DNA from: Limiplasma sp045538465
GTDB taxonomy: Bacteria; Bacillota; Clostridia; Christensenellales; Aristaeellaceae
Direction: 5' to 3'
Assembly (NCBI GenBank): GCA_045538465.1
Contig: JAZSRK010000116.1
Span: 1 to 41,060 of the forward strand
Length of the DNA stretch: 41,060 bases
The notes under the pieces were generated by a model. The model saw nothing but the letters and a program-made list of their open reading frames with translations, was not told the origin of the DNA and ran no database searches. Each line of letters opens with the position of its first letter. The first letter of the stretch is position 1. This document shows positions 30,534 through 40,834 of the stretch, one piece after another. The translations under genes and the position numbers were made by a program.

Positions 30534-32183
30534 TCAGTCTTTTTCTTTGTTGCCATATACACGCATCAACGCATTGCCATAGCTGGTCGTCTCCGATAAA
30601 AGTTCGTACCCTTCCGGAATGGGTCGGCCATACATTTCCTGATAGCCAAGGTTCATTACCAGCAGGTCTGCATCAGCTGCATAAGCCTCGACCAGCAGCA
30701 CTTTGCCCCTAAGCGACGGGGGCAGCGCTTCGCTGTACAATTCCAGCGCAAGGTAAGTAACAGGATCCATAGCGCTATAGGTGAGAGGTTCATCCGTTTT
30801 TTGCGCCAAAACAGCCTCTTCCAGCGCATCGATCAGCGACACACACCAATAGTCCAACTCCATGCCTTCTTGCAAAGAAACGGGGTTCAGGGCCTTTCCA
30901 GCGGCATTGAAATAGGCGTACTGATACGGATGATTGATCGCAATACCCACAGCACTGGTAAGGAAGCAGATCGCAGCCAGCACCGCCGCTGTGGTCTGCT
31001 GCCAGCGCTTGCCATGGTTTTGCAAAAGGCGAATAAGGCACTCAAGCCCCCAGGCAGCAACGACGGCAAGCCCGGCAAACACGAAGTAGAAATGTCGCCA
31101 GCCATTGTACACCACAGGATTCGATACCATCGCATAGCACAGCGGTGCTGCCCAGATCAGTGTGGAGGCCAGTAGCAATAGCCCCTTCTGGTCGCAAAGC
31201 AAGGTTTGGCGATTCTTTATCCAGTAGCGCAGCGCCATTGCTTGCCCTACAGCGGCTAAAAACACCACATACACCGGTGTTGTGGTCGCTATGTAATAGG
31301 GCAGGTAATAGAACGGCAAAGGATGATCGCTATGCCGGAAAATAGCGCCACGAAACAGAATGCTGTTGTTCCACCGGGTAAATCCAGTGGCATTAGCCAC
31401 CAAATAGCGCAGATACTCTGCCGGGTCATGCCACATGGCGGGAGTCAGCACGGTGTAGAAGGCAGCGAAGCCTACCAGCGCAGCTACTGCGGCCAGCACC
31501 GTCTTTTTGCCCCACTGCTTGCGTGCTGTTAGCAGCAGCACCGCCCCCAGCCCCATTACCCCAAAGATGCACACGCCGATGATCTTGGTATTGGTGCAGA
31601 GGGCACCAAAGAAAGCGAATATGAGGCTGCGGACAATACTCGGTTTTTCCCACAGCCGAACGCCGAAAAACATGGTCATCAGCGATAAGCTCATCAGTAC
31701 CATGTCTTTATTATTGTAATGCCCTTCGGCAAAGAACCGGGGGCTCAGGTACAAAAGCAGCGCACCGGCCAGCGCTGCAAGCCTGCCCATGCCCAGCTTG
31801 CGGCACAGACCATACAGTGCTACAACGCCCCCCATAAACCAGCACCAAGCCAACATATTCCACAGGGGAAACAGCTCTGTCTGGTCGGCATCCATCCGTA
31901 TCATAAACGGAGCCAAGGGATAAAAGGCAGCCATGCCATGATCGATCTCCACTGTTTCAACGATCCTGGGCAGACCGATGCTGTCGTAATAGCGCACCGG
32001 CTCGCTATCCGCTCCCAGCAGATAATAAGCGTACTCCTTCATGTTTTCCCTAAGAATGATCGCTTCGGATTGCTGATCCATATACAGATCGTAATCGGTT
32101 GCCGTAAAGAGCCCGATCAGGAACAGCAGCACAAAAGCAATGCAAACGAACAGGCGGGAATGCTTCTGAATACATAAACGCAT
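30534..32183 (-). CDS. Polytopic glycosyltransferase, GT39/ArnT-like (GT-C)
   Basis: The 549-residue product has about eleven membrane segments and resembles dolichyl-phosphate-mannose/ArnT-type GT-C enzymes: an early extracytoplasmic loop with DYDLYMDQQSEA (GT-C catalytic aspartates near residues 30-36) and the later loop with RFFAEGHYNNKDMVLM, where PMT proteins have a conserved EGHY-like site. It probably transfers a sugar from a polyprenyl-phosphate carrier onto an envelope component. The start follows GGAGATAAGTTCC on the minus strand. It lies downstream of gyrA but after the gyrA terminator, with no clear promoter of its own. Acceptor and donor are unknown. Confidence 0.78.
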   Translation of the reverse strand: MRLCIQKHSRLFVCIAFVLLFLIGLFTATDYDLYMDQQSEAIILRENMKEYAYYLLGADSEPVRYYDSIGLPRIVETVEIDHGMAAFYPLAPFMIRMDADQTELFPLWNMLAWCWFMGGVVALYGLCRKLGMGRLAALAGALLLYLSPRFFAEGHYNNKDMVLMSLSLMTMFFGVRLWEKPSIVRSLIFAFFGALCTNTKIIGVCIFGVMGLGAVLLLTARKQWGKKTVLAAVAALVGFAAFYTVLTPAMWHDPAEYLRYLVANATGFTRWNNSILFRGAIFRHSDHPLPFYYLPYYIATTTPVYVVFLAAVGQAMALRYWIKNRQTLLCDQKGLLLLASTLIWAAPLCYAMVSNPVVYNGWRHFYFVFAGLAVVAAWGLECLIRLLQNHGKRWQQTTAAVLAAICFLTSAVGIAINHPYQYAYFNAAGKALNPVSLQEGMELDYWCVSLIDALEEAVLAQKTDEPLTYSAMDPVTYLALELYSEALPPSLRGKVLLVEAYAADADLLVMNLGYQEMYGRPIPEGYELLSETTSYGNALMRVYGNKEKD

Positions 32184-32202
32184 GGAACTTATCTCCTACG
32201 AT

Positions 32203-32233
32203 CAAAAAAGGGGGAGAGCACAATGCCCTCCCC
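32203..32233 (-). terminator. gyrA terminator
   Basis: On the minus strand GGGGAGGGC (32233-32225) pairs with GCTCTCCCC (32219-32211), 9 bp with one G-U, loop of five bases, followed by a T-run (32209-32204). Confidence 0.85.
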
Positions 32234-32291
32234 TATCTTGTATATCCTTGGAACAGGCTGGAGGCAGCTTGCTCACAGCTTATGGGGCAGA

Positions 32292-34880
32292 TCAGATATC
32301 GCCGTCCTGTTCGCCGTCCAAAGCCTCGGCGTTCTCTTCGTCAACCTGCGAAAGCTCATCGGAGAAAGCTTCTTCCTCGCCGGAAGGCATATCCGCTTCC
32401 CCAAGGCCATCGCCAGCGATCTCGTCAACCAGCACCTCGGTTTCATCCTCCGGCTGCTCCTGCTCGGCACGGGCAACGGAGACGATCTTGGCGCCTTCGG
32501 CAATGCGCATCAGGCGCACGCCCTGCGTGGCACGGCTGCTTTCACGGATGTTCTCTACCGCCATGCGGATGACGGTGCCATCGTCGGTGATCAGCAGGAT
32601 GTCCTCATCCAGGTTGACTGCCAGATGGGCGGCCAGCTCGCCGGTCTTCTCGGTCAGGTTCATGGCACGGATACCCATACCATTGCGTCCCTGCTCGCGG
32701 TACTGCTCAGGATCGGTGCGCTTGCCGTAGCCATTGGTGGTGATGGCCAGCACCTGCTGACCCTCCAGCAGCATGGACATATCGATCAGCTCGTCGCCTT
32801 CCTTCAGGCGCATAGCGTGCACGCCCATGCCGGTACGGCCGATCACGCGGATAGCGCCTTCGTTAAAGCGCAGGGAGCGGCCCATGCGGCTGGCAACGAT
32901 CATGCTCATGTTGCCGTCGGTCAGGTTCACGGCCCGCAGCTCATCATCTTCCTTGAGGGTGATGGCGATGAGGCCGCTCTTGCGCAGGTTGGCAAATTCG
33001 CTGTACGGCGTGCGCTTGATCATGCCGCCCTTGGTCATCATGACCAAGTAGTGCTCCTCCATGCCCTTGGGCACGGGGATCATGGCGGTGATCTTCTCAT
33101 CGCCGGCCACCTGCAAAAGGTTGACAATAGCCATGCCGCGAGCGGTGCGTCCCGCTTCGGGGATCTGGTAGCACTTCAGGTTGTACACACGTCCCCGGTT
33201 GGTGAAGAACATGATCTCATCGTGGGTGTTGACCACGATCATGCGCTCTACAAAGTCCTCATCCCGGGTCGCCATGCCGGTAACGCCCTTACCGCCGCGG
33301 TGCTGTGCACGATAGGTGCTCTTGGGCAGGCGCTTCACATAGCCCAGATGAGACATGGTGACCACCATATCGTCGGCCTGGATCAGGTCTTCGATATCGA
33401 TCTCGCCTTCCATGTGGGTCAGCTCGGTGCGGCGGTCGTCGGCAAACTTATCCCGGATGGCAGCCATCTCTTCCTTGATGACGTTCATCAGCATGGCTTC
33501 GTCTGCCAGCAGGCTGCGCAGGTAAGCGATGGTCTTCATCAGCTCGTCGTATTCAGCCAGCAGCTTGTCCCGCTCCAGACCGGTAAGGCGAGCCAGACGC
33601 ATATCCAGAATGGCCTGCGCCTGCTTTTCGCTGAAATCGAAGGTCTCCATCAAGCGTTCCCGGGCAGTGGGGGTATCGGCGCTGGTCTTGATGATCTGTA
33701 CGATCTCGTCGATGTGATCCAGCGCTTTGATGAGACCCTCCAAAATATGGGCACGGGCTTCAGCCTTAGCCAGATCATACTGGGTACGGCGGGTGACAAC
33801 ATCCTTCTGGTGGCGAATGTAATGGAAAAGGATCTCCCGCAGGGTAAGGGTCTTGGGCACGCCGTCCACCAGTGCCAGCATATTGGCACCGAAGGTCTCC
33901 TGCATGGAGGTGTGCTTGTAGAGGTAATTGAGCACCACGGTGGGGTGCACATCCCGCTTGAGTTCGATAACGATGCGCATACCCTTACGGTCGCTCTCGT
34001 CGCGGATGTCGCTGATGCCTTCCAGCCGCTTCTCGTGTACCAGCTCGGCGATCTTCTCCACCAGCTTGGCCTTGTTGACCATGTAGGGGATCTCCGTGAC
34101 CACGATGCGGTTGCGGTTGTTCTGCATGGCTTCGATCTCGGTGCGGGCACGCACCACGATGCGGCCGCGGCCGGTATGGTAGGCAGCACGCACGCCGCTG
34201 TGGCCGAGGATAATGCCGCCGGTGGGAAAATCCGGCGCTTTGATAAACTGCATCAGGTCATCCACCGTGCAGTCGGGATGGTCGATCATGTGGATGCAGC
34301 CGTCGATCACTTCCCGCAGGTTGTGGGGCGGCACATTGGTGGCCATACCCACGGCGATGCCGCTGGAGCCGTTTACCAGCAGGTTGGGGTAGCGGGCCGG
34401 CAGCACTTCGGGCTGCAGGAGGGTCTCATCGAAGTTGGGATAGAAATCGACGGTATCCTTGTCGATCTCGCCCAAGAGGTGCAGGGTCAGTTTGGCCATT
34501 CGGGCTTCGGTATAACGCATGGCGGCAGCGCCGTCGCCGTCCACCGAACCAAAGTTGCCCTGACCTTCCACCAGCGGGTAGCGGATGTTAAAATCCTGCG
34601 CCAGACGCACCATGGCGTCGTATACGCTGCTATCGCCGTGGGGGTGGTATTTACCCAGCACGTCGCCCACCAGACGGGCGCTCTTACGGAAGGGCTTGTC
34701 GGGGGTCATGCCCAGCTCGTTCATGGCATACAAAATGCGGCGATGCACGGGCTTGAGGCCGTCACGTACATCGGGCAGGGCACGGCTGACGATAACGGCC
34801 ATGGCATAGGAGATGAAGGAGGTCTTCATCTCGTGTTCCAGATCAATGGGGATGAGTCTATCCTGAATGGTAGAGGCCAT
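32292..34880 (-). CDS. gyrA: DNA gyrase subunit A
   Basis: Breaks and rejoins DNA to introduce negative supercoils with GyrB. The 862-residue product has the winged-helix domain, the catalytic tyrosine in AMRYTEARM, the quinolone-determining region GDSSVYDAMVRLAQDF with Ser and Asp at the positions whose change gives resistance, and a C-terminal domain of beta-pinwheel repeats. The GyrA box is QHRGGKG, a small variation of QRRGGKG, which supports GyrA rather than ParC. An acidic tail (about the last 60 residues, rich in Glu/Asp) ends the protein. The ATG at 34880 follows AAAGGAGTGAACCATCCCC. It follows gyrB with a 31-base gap on the same strand. Confidence 0.97.
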   Translation of the reverse strand: MASTIQDRLIPIDLEHEMKTSFISYAMAVIVSRALPDVRDGLKPVHRRILYAMNELGMTPDKPFRKSARLVGDVLGKYHPHGDSSVYDAMVRLAQDFNIRYPLVEGQGNFGSVDGDGAAAMRYTEARMAKLTLHLLGEIDKDTVDFYPNFDETLLQPEVLPARYPNLLVNGSSGIAVGMATNVPPHNLREVIDGCIHMIDHPDCTVDDLMQFIKAPDFPTGGIILGHSGVRAAYHTGRGRIVVRARTEIEAMQNNRNRIVVTEIPYMVNKAKLVEKIAELVHEKRLEGISDIRDESDRKGMRIVIELKRDVHPTVVLNYLYKHTSMQETFGANMLALVDGVPKTLTLREILFHYIRHQKDVVTRRTQYDLAKAEARAHILEGLIKALDHIDEIVQIIKTSADTPTARERLMETFDFSEKQAQAILDMRLARLTGLERDKLLAEYDELMKTIAYLRSLLADEAMLMNVIKEEMAAIRDKFADDRRTELTHMEGEIDIEDLIQADDMVVTMSHLGYVKRLPKSTYRAQHRGGKGVTGMATRDEDFVERMIVVNTHDEIMFFTNRGRVYNLKCYQIPEAGRTARGMAIVNLLQVAGDEKITAMIPVPKGMEEHYLVMMTKGGMIKRTPYSEFANLRKSGLIAITLKEDDELRAVNLTDGNMSMIVASRMGRSLRFNEGAIRVIGRTGMGVHAMRLKEGDELIDMSMLLEGQQVLAITTNGYGKRTDPEQYREQGRNGMGIRAMNLTEKTGELAAHLAVNLDEDILLITDDGTVIRMAVENIRESSRATQGVRLMRIAEGAKIVSVARAEQEQPEDETEVLVDEIAGDGLGEADMPSGEEEAFSDELSQVDEENAEALDGEQDGDI

Positions 34881-34911
34881 GGGGATGGTTCACTCCTTTT
34901 GGAAAAGCACT

Positions 34912-36918
<2,007 letters not shown>

Positions 36919-37013
36919 GAAGGTTCCACTCCCTTGATACCGTTTTTGACGGGGTTTTTGATGGCGGAAAAGGACGAAAAAGTCAATATTTAAGCCATGT
37001 TTCCACGTATACT

Positions 37014-37042
37014 ATTATACCATTTTTCCCTCAAATTGAAAA
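37014..37042 (-). promoter_or_regulatory. gyrB-gyrA promoter
   Basis: Minus-strand TTTTCA (37042-37037), a 17-base spacer and a perfect TATAAT (37019-37014). The leader is about 90 bases. The gap 36919-37159 otherwise holds only this promoter and the hairpin at 37110-37149. Confidence 0.7.
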
Positions 37043-37109
37043 GGGTTTCCTACATTAATATAGTATATTTGCGCAGACAAAAAGCAGCTGCTATGGATAC
37101 CGAACACAC

Positions 37110-37149
37110 AAAACCGCAGGATGCAAGTTTTGCGCATCCTGCGGTTTTT
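37110..37149. terminator. Terminator between the toroid protein gene and gyrB promoter
   Basis: AAAACCGCAGGATGC (37110-37124) pairs with 37134-37148 through a 9-base loop. It ends in TTTTT on the plus strand and TTTTG on the minus strand. It most likely ends the minus-strand gene at 37160-38080. Confidence 0.85.
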
Positions 37150-37159
37150 CTATGCACCT

Positions 37160-38080
37160 TTATCTTTCCAGCTGCCCATGCCCTTTCAGGTATAGCATGT
37201 TCTCAATGCAGAACACCGCCCGCCACCACGCAGCGCAGAGGGTGTACTCCTTGTAATCATTCCACCATTGCCAAGTAATGGGCCACGAACCGTCTAGCTC
37301 TTGAGTTTCTCGGATGAAGTCGCATTCATACAGCGCCAGTGCAGCGTTATCTTCATAAAACATACTGCCCGGCACGATATGGAAAGCGGAAGGCTTGGTG
37401 ATGTATTCCACCATCCATTTATCGGTTTCTTGGGTCAGGCAACCCTGCACCTGCGCCCGAAGTGTGGTAGCCAGTTCGCCCATGGGGAAGCCTTCAAGGC
37501 CGGTGTCTGCAATAGCCTGATAAAGCGGAAGAAAGAGACCCACCACATGGCGTTCGCACTTCCCTTCGCCGCTGAGCAGCCACCGAACGGCTTCCTTGGC
37601 GATTCGCAAACACTTATGGTAGAGGGCAGATTCTCGGTCTGCATAGCGCAAAACAAAGGCAGCCAGCCCAGCGGTAGGGTTGTAGCGGAAGTCGTCCTTG
37701 CCGTCATAACTCCACCAGCAGGCATGGGGATAGTCATTGTTAGAAGGGATCGTATTCATCCATTGGTCGTGAGCAGCATCAAAGCTATCGCCGCTGTCAA
37801 GATAGCGCAATATGCCTTGAATGATGGGGTGATCTGCATCAGCAAAGCCGATCTCATCAAGGATATCAGCGGCGGTCAGGGTGGTAATAGGGGTGGAAGC
37901 AGGGTTTAGATTGTCCGCTTCCAGCCCATGGCCGAAGCCGCCGTCTGCATTTTGGTAAAAGGTAAGGGCATGCAGCACGTTTTCCCGACGGCCGCCCTCA
38001 AAATGGTACTGCCACCGTGCCAAATCGACCGGGCGGGCGTGGCGGTATACATAGGCACGGGCTTTTTCAAAAGTGTTCAT
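37160..38080 (-). CDS. Alpha/alpha-toroid (prenyltransferase/squalene-cyclase-like) protein
   Basis: The 306-residue product is rich in paired helices and carries the FYQNADGGFGHGLEADN motif (near residue 42-58), a QW-like DGGFG repeat of the terpenoid cyclase/prenyltransferase toroid fold. A second W-rich segment, ELDGSWPITWQWWNDYKEYTL, is near the C-terminus. No DxDD or DDxxD cyclase motif is seen, so it may not be a cyclase; related bacterial proteins of unknown function exist. No signal or membrane segments, so cytoplasmic. The ATG at 38080 follows AAAGGAGG with 10 bases; the longer frame to 38173 runs through a hairpin and is rejected. No promoter is seen. Confidence 0.72.
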   Translation of the reverse strand: MNTFEKARAYVYRHARPVDLARWQYHFEGGRRENVLHALTFYQNADGGFGHGLEADNLNPASTPITTLTAADILDEIGFADADHPIIQGILRYLDSGDSFDAAHDQWMNTIPSNNDYPHACWWSYDGKDDFRYNPTAGLAAFVLRYADRESALYHKCLRIAKEAVRWLLSGEGKCERHVVGLFLPLYQAIADTGLEGFPMGELATTLRAQVQGCLTQETDKWMVEYITKPSAFHIVPGSMFYEDNAALALYECDFIRETQELDGSWPITWQWWNDYKEYTLCAAWWRAVFCIENMLYLKGHGQLER

Positions 38081-38139
38081 ACACCATTTGCCTCCTTTGG
38101 TACAGCCTTTGGAGAGACGACCATGCGCTGAAAGATAAA

Positions 38140-38175
38140 GCATGAACCTTCTGAATTTCAACAGAAGGTTCATGC
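38140..38175 (-). terminator. Terminator of the peptidoglycan-binding protein gene
   Basis: GCATGAACCTTCTG (38140-38153) pairs perfectly with 38162-38175 over an 8-base loop. On the minus strand it is followed by TTTATCTTTC. It sits between the stop at 38257 and the start at 38080. Confidence 0.8.
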
Positions 38176-38256
38176 CTATATATACTTTATCAGGATAAAC
38201 AATCCCTTAACAGATCCTACTGGCAATCGGGGGGCTTGTGTGCTGATAAAGCGATT

Positions 38257-39048
38257 TTACGGTGCTGCAACGGTATTGTTATAGGTGGATTCGGTCATGG
38301 TGCCAGTCTGGCTGCGGCCGGTGTCACGCTGCCAAGCCTTGAGTGCTTGCTCGGTAGAATTGCCGAAATATCCTGCCGCATCCTCGATGGGGTAGCCGGC
38401 ATTTGACAAAAAGCTCTGCAGAGAGTGTACTTCTTGGCATTTGCTGCCCACACCCAGCACAAAGTTGCTGCTGATCTTGTTCTTGCCGCCGTTTACGGCA
38501 TTCAGCTTCTGCTGCGTGCGCACACCGGCAATACCATCGGCAGTAAGGCCATGGTCACGCTGGAAGCGCTTAACGGCTGCCAACGTATTGTCGCCAAACT
38601 TGGCATCGATGGCGGCGTTGTAGTAACCAGCCGTACGCAGCGCCTGCTGCAAAGCCCGCACACGCTGACCCGACATACCATAGCAAATGGATTGCGGGTT
38701 TGTAACATTCATGCTGTTTCTGGTTTCGGTATTGTGGTAATTGTTAATAGCAGAGCTGCCATGGTACAGAGCCGTAAGCGTTTTGTTGCCGGGCTTGCCG
38801 TCGGGCGTTAAACTGACGGACTTTTGGAAAGCGATGACCGCTCTGCGGGTGGCAGGGCCAAACTTGCCATCCACGCTGCCTTTGTAGAAGCCCTTCTGGC
38901 GCAGTGCAGTCTGCATTTTGCGCACATCGTCTCCCTTGGAGCCGTAGCGGATGGTGCTGTATGCAGCCAACGCAGAGCTTACCACAGAAAGAACCAGAAC
39001 CAGCGCTATCATGAAAGCGATCAGTTTTTGCAATCGCATATTCTTCAT
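38257..39048 (-). CDS. Secreted protein with three peptidoglycan-binding domains
   Basis: The 263-residue product has an N-terminal signal (KLIAFMIALVLVLSVVSSALAAY) with cleavage near residue 28 and three PG-binding-1 modules: YGSKGDDVRKMQTALRQKGFY (about 35-95), YGMSGQRVRALQQALRTAGYY (about 123-180), and LGVGSKCQEVHSLQSFLSNAGY (about 199-258). Each has the FG-X2-T-X2-A(V/L)-X2-FQ core, the third as YFGNSTEQALKAWQ. There is no catalytic domain, so it is a wall-binding protein or the binding part of a larger partner. The ATG at 39048 follows GGAGGTAGAATTTCG on the minus strand. Single-gene unit with own promoter and terminator. Confidence 0.9.
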   Translation of the reverse strand: MKNMRLQKLIAFMIALVLVLSVVSSALAAYSTIRYGSKGDDVRKMQTALRQKGFYKGSVDGKFGPATRRAVIAFQKSVSLTPDGKPGNKTLTALYHGSSAINNYHNTETRNSMNVTNPQSICYGMSGQRVRALQQALRTAGYYNAAIDAKFGDNTLAAVKRFQRDHGLTADGIAGVRTQQKLNAVNGGKNKISSNFVLGVGSKCQEVHSLQSFLSNAGYPIEDAAGYFGNSTEQALKAWQRDTGRSQTGTMTESTYNNTVAAP

Positions 39049-39106
39049 CGAAATTCTACCTCCAGTGCAGTTGATTTTCCGACCAAAGTTTTCTTTTGGT
39101 ATTGAT

Positions 39107-39135
39107 AGTCTACTGCGCTTTTACCCGTTTGCCAA
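39107..39135 (-). promoter_or_regulatory. Promoter of the peptidoglycan-binding protein gene
   Basis: Minus-strand TTGGCA (39135-39130), a 17-base spacer and TAGACT (39112-39107). A TCAGA/TCTGA palindrome near 39191-39206 lies upstream and could be an operator. Confidence 0.65.
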
Positions 39136-39251
39136 TGAGATAATCGAAAATCTCAGCAAATTGTAAATAGCCCGACATATTCTGTAACGAATGTCAGATG
39201 TGCGTCTGATTCTCTTCATGTTTCTGTCAAACTTGTAAATTGGAATGCTTG

Positions 39252-39280
39252 TTGTAACCCATTTGTTTTTTTGGTATACT
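39252..39280 (+). promoter_or_regulatory. Promoter of the P-loop/CYTH gene
   Basis: TTGTAA (39252-39257), a 17-base spacer and TATACT (39275-39280), about 55 bases before the ATG. Confidence 0.75.
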
Positions 39281-39335
39281 CCATATGACATATTTTATCA
39301 AATAGCGGCAATGCCGCACGGTAAGGAGCATTCCT

Positions 39336-40424
39336 ATGAAGATTACAAAAATTGTTGTGACCGGAGGTCCCTGCGCAGGCAAATCCACCGCCATGAGCTG
39401 GATCCAGAACGCATTTACCCAGCAGGGCTATACGGTATTGTTTATTCCCGAGACTGCCACGGCGCTTATTTCCGGCGGTGTATGCCCTTGGACCTGCGGC
39501 ACCAATGAAGACTACCAGAAATGCCAGATGGAGATGCAGGTCTTTAAAGAAAAGATCTTCCACCGTGCCGCTTCCACCATGAATGCCGAAAAGATCCTGC
39601 TGGTGTGCGACCGAGGCGCTATGGACAACAAAGCCTATATGAACGATGAAGAATTTGCCCATGTGCTGGATTATCTCGGCTTGGATGAAGTGCGCCTGCG
39701 GGACGATTACGATGCTGTATTCCATTTGGTCACCGCCGCCAAGGGTGCAGAGCAGTTCTATACAACTGCCAACAACCAAGCCCGCTACGAGACCGTAGAA
39801 GAAGCGGTCGCCATCGATGATAAGCTGCTGGCCTCCTGGACGGGGCATCCCCATCTGCGCATTATCGACAACACCACCGATTTCAGCCAGAAAATGCGCC
39901 GCCTCATCAACGAGATCTCCACTTTCTTGGGTGCCCCCATGCCCTGCAAAGAAGAGCGCCGCTTCCTGATCGAATACCCCGATGTGGAAGCCTTGGAGAA
40001 GATGCCCAACTGCCGCCGCATAGAGATCATCCAGACCTATCTGCGCTCGAGCAACGGCGACGAAGTACGTGTACGCCAGCGGGGCATGAACGGCAGCTAC
40101 ATCTATTACCAGACCATCAAACGCAAGGTAAGCGATACCGAACGAGTGGAGATCGAGCGCCGCCTGACGCAGGATGAATATCTGGAAATGCTGATGGATG
40201 CCGATACCACCCGCCGCCCCATCCGTAAGACCCGCTACTGCCTTACCTGCGGTATCGAATCCTTCGTTATCGATCTTTACCCCTTCTGGAAGGATCAAGC
40301 CCTTGCGGAGGTCGATCTTTGCGCCGAGGATGAATTGCGCATCCCCGACTGCATCAAGGTGATCAAAGAAGTGACCGGCGATGATAACTATTCCAACTAT
40401 GTGCTGGCCAACCGTGGCTGGTGA
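39336..40424 (+). CDS. P-loop ATPase fused to a CYTH domain
   Basis: The 362-residue product has an N-terminal P-loop NTPase with Walker A GGPCAGKST (residues 10-18), resembling the AAA_28/NadR-type family, and LLVCDRGAMDNKAYM as its second conserved block (about 87-101). From about residue 205 it carries a CYTH domain beginning EERRFLIEYPD, with YLRSSNGDEVRVRQRG, IKRKV and ERVEIERRLT as the charged beta-strand motifs that line the tunnel of the CYTH/triphosphate-tunnel fold. Such fusions occur in animals (Ttd14-like) and in some bacteria. CYTH domains bind or hydrolyse triphosphate-bearing compounds such as polyphosphate, thiamine triphosphate and ATP. RBS GTAAGGAGCATTCCT. The substrate is not known. 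Confidence 0.85.
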   Translation: MKITKIVVTGGPCAGKSTAMSWIQNAFTQQGYTVLFIPETATALISGGVCPWTCGTNEDYQKCQMEMQVFKEKIFHRAASTMNAEKILLVCDRGAMDNKAYMNDEEFAHVLDYLGLDEVRLRDDYDAVFHLVTAAKGAEQFYTTANNQARYETVEEAVAIDDKLLASWTGHPHLRIIDNTTDFSQKMRRLINEISTFLGAPMPCKEERRFLIEYPDVEALEKMPNCRRIEIIQTYLRSSNGDEVRVRQRGMNGSYIYYQTIKRKVSDTERVEIERRLTQDEYLEMLMDADTTRRPIRKTRYCLTCGIESFVIDLYPFWKDQALAEVDLCAEDELRIPDCIKVIKEVTGDDNYSNYVLANRGW

Positions 40425-40453
40425 GGACAAACAGAAAAGTTGTTCTTTCGCCA

Positions 40454-40482
40454 TTGCAAAGCATAGCAAACCTTGTTATAAT
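40454..40482 (+). promoter_or_regulatory. Promoter of the tRNA-Arg region
   Basis: TTGCAA (40454-40459), a 17-base spacer and a perfect TATAAT (40477-40482), 28 bases before the first tRNA copy. Confidence 0.85.
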
Positions 40483-40510
40483 ATCCGTGCTGCTTGTAAA
40501 AGCAGCCTAT

Positions 40511-40585
40511 GCGCCCGTAGCTCAGTAGGATAGAGCGGTCGCCTCCTAAGCGGAAGGTGTTCGGCCGCCCCTGACGAGGGTTATA
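40511..40585 (+). pseudogene. Broken tRNA-Arg copy (5' half only)
   Basis: The first 42 bases (40511-40552) are identical to the intact tRNA-Arg at 40594, through the D arm, anticodon loop CTCCTAA and part of the anticodon stem. The remainder diverges, has no T-arm and no matching acceptor 3' strand. It is a remnant, probably left by recombination within the tRNA. Confidence 0.85.
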
Positions 40586-40593
40586 ACGTATTT

Positions 40594-40670
40594 GCGCCCG
40601 TAGCTCAGTAGGATAGAGCGGTCGCCTCCTAAGCGACAGGCCGTGGGTTCGACCCCCGCCGGGCGTGCCA
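40594..40670 (+). tRNA. tRNA-Arg (anticodon CCT)
   Basis: Complete cloverleaf: 7-bp acceptor stem with a G1-U72 pair, D-stem GCTC/GAGC, anticodon stem GTCGC/GCGAC with loop CTCCTAA (anticodon CCT, reads AGG), T-arm GTGGG/CCCGC with loop TTCGACC, discriminator G and encoded CCA. A broken 5' copy lies 83 bases upstream. A tyrosine-recombinase gene points toward its 3' end. Confidence 0.96.
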
Positions 40671-40705
40671 AAATGCCGTAAACTCAAAGGTTTGCGGCAT
40701 TTTTT
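40671..40705 (+). terminator. Terminator of tRNA-Arg
   Basis: A 13-bp stem (40671-40683 with 40690-40702, one U-G pair) with a 6-base loop is followed by a T-run. It starts immediately after CCA. Confidence 0.9.
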
Positions 40706-40761
40706 CATGCCGTCGCGGAGGTCGGAGTGCCATCGGACTTCAGCGCCCTGAAAGCCGGGAA

Positions 40762-40834
40762 TTTGCTAACTGGACACGAACCGTTTCCAAGCCTTTTTGG
40801 GCTTTGCTAACAATTTGCTAACAGGGCTGTTAGC
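40762..40834. repeat. TTTGCTAAC repeats beside the integrase gene
   Basis: Three direct copies of TTTGCTAAC at 40762-40770, 40803-40811 and 40814-40822, and an inverted GTTAGC at 40829-40834 overlapping the integrase stop. They lie between the tRNA and the integrase gene, where arm-type integrase-binding sites are found in tRNA-targeting elements. The role is inferred. Confidence 0.55.

Noticed and set aside
40511..40585. First tRNA-Arg copy as a functional gene
   Set aside because: Only the 5' 42 bases match; no T-arm and no matching acceptor strand.
40397..40708. Minus-strand 103-codon frame overlapping tRNA-Arg
   Set aside because: It runs antisense through both tRNA copies and the tRNA terminator.
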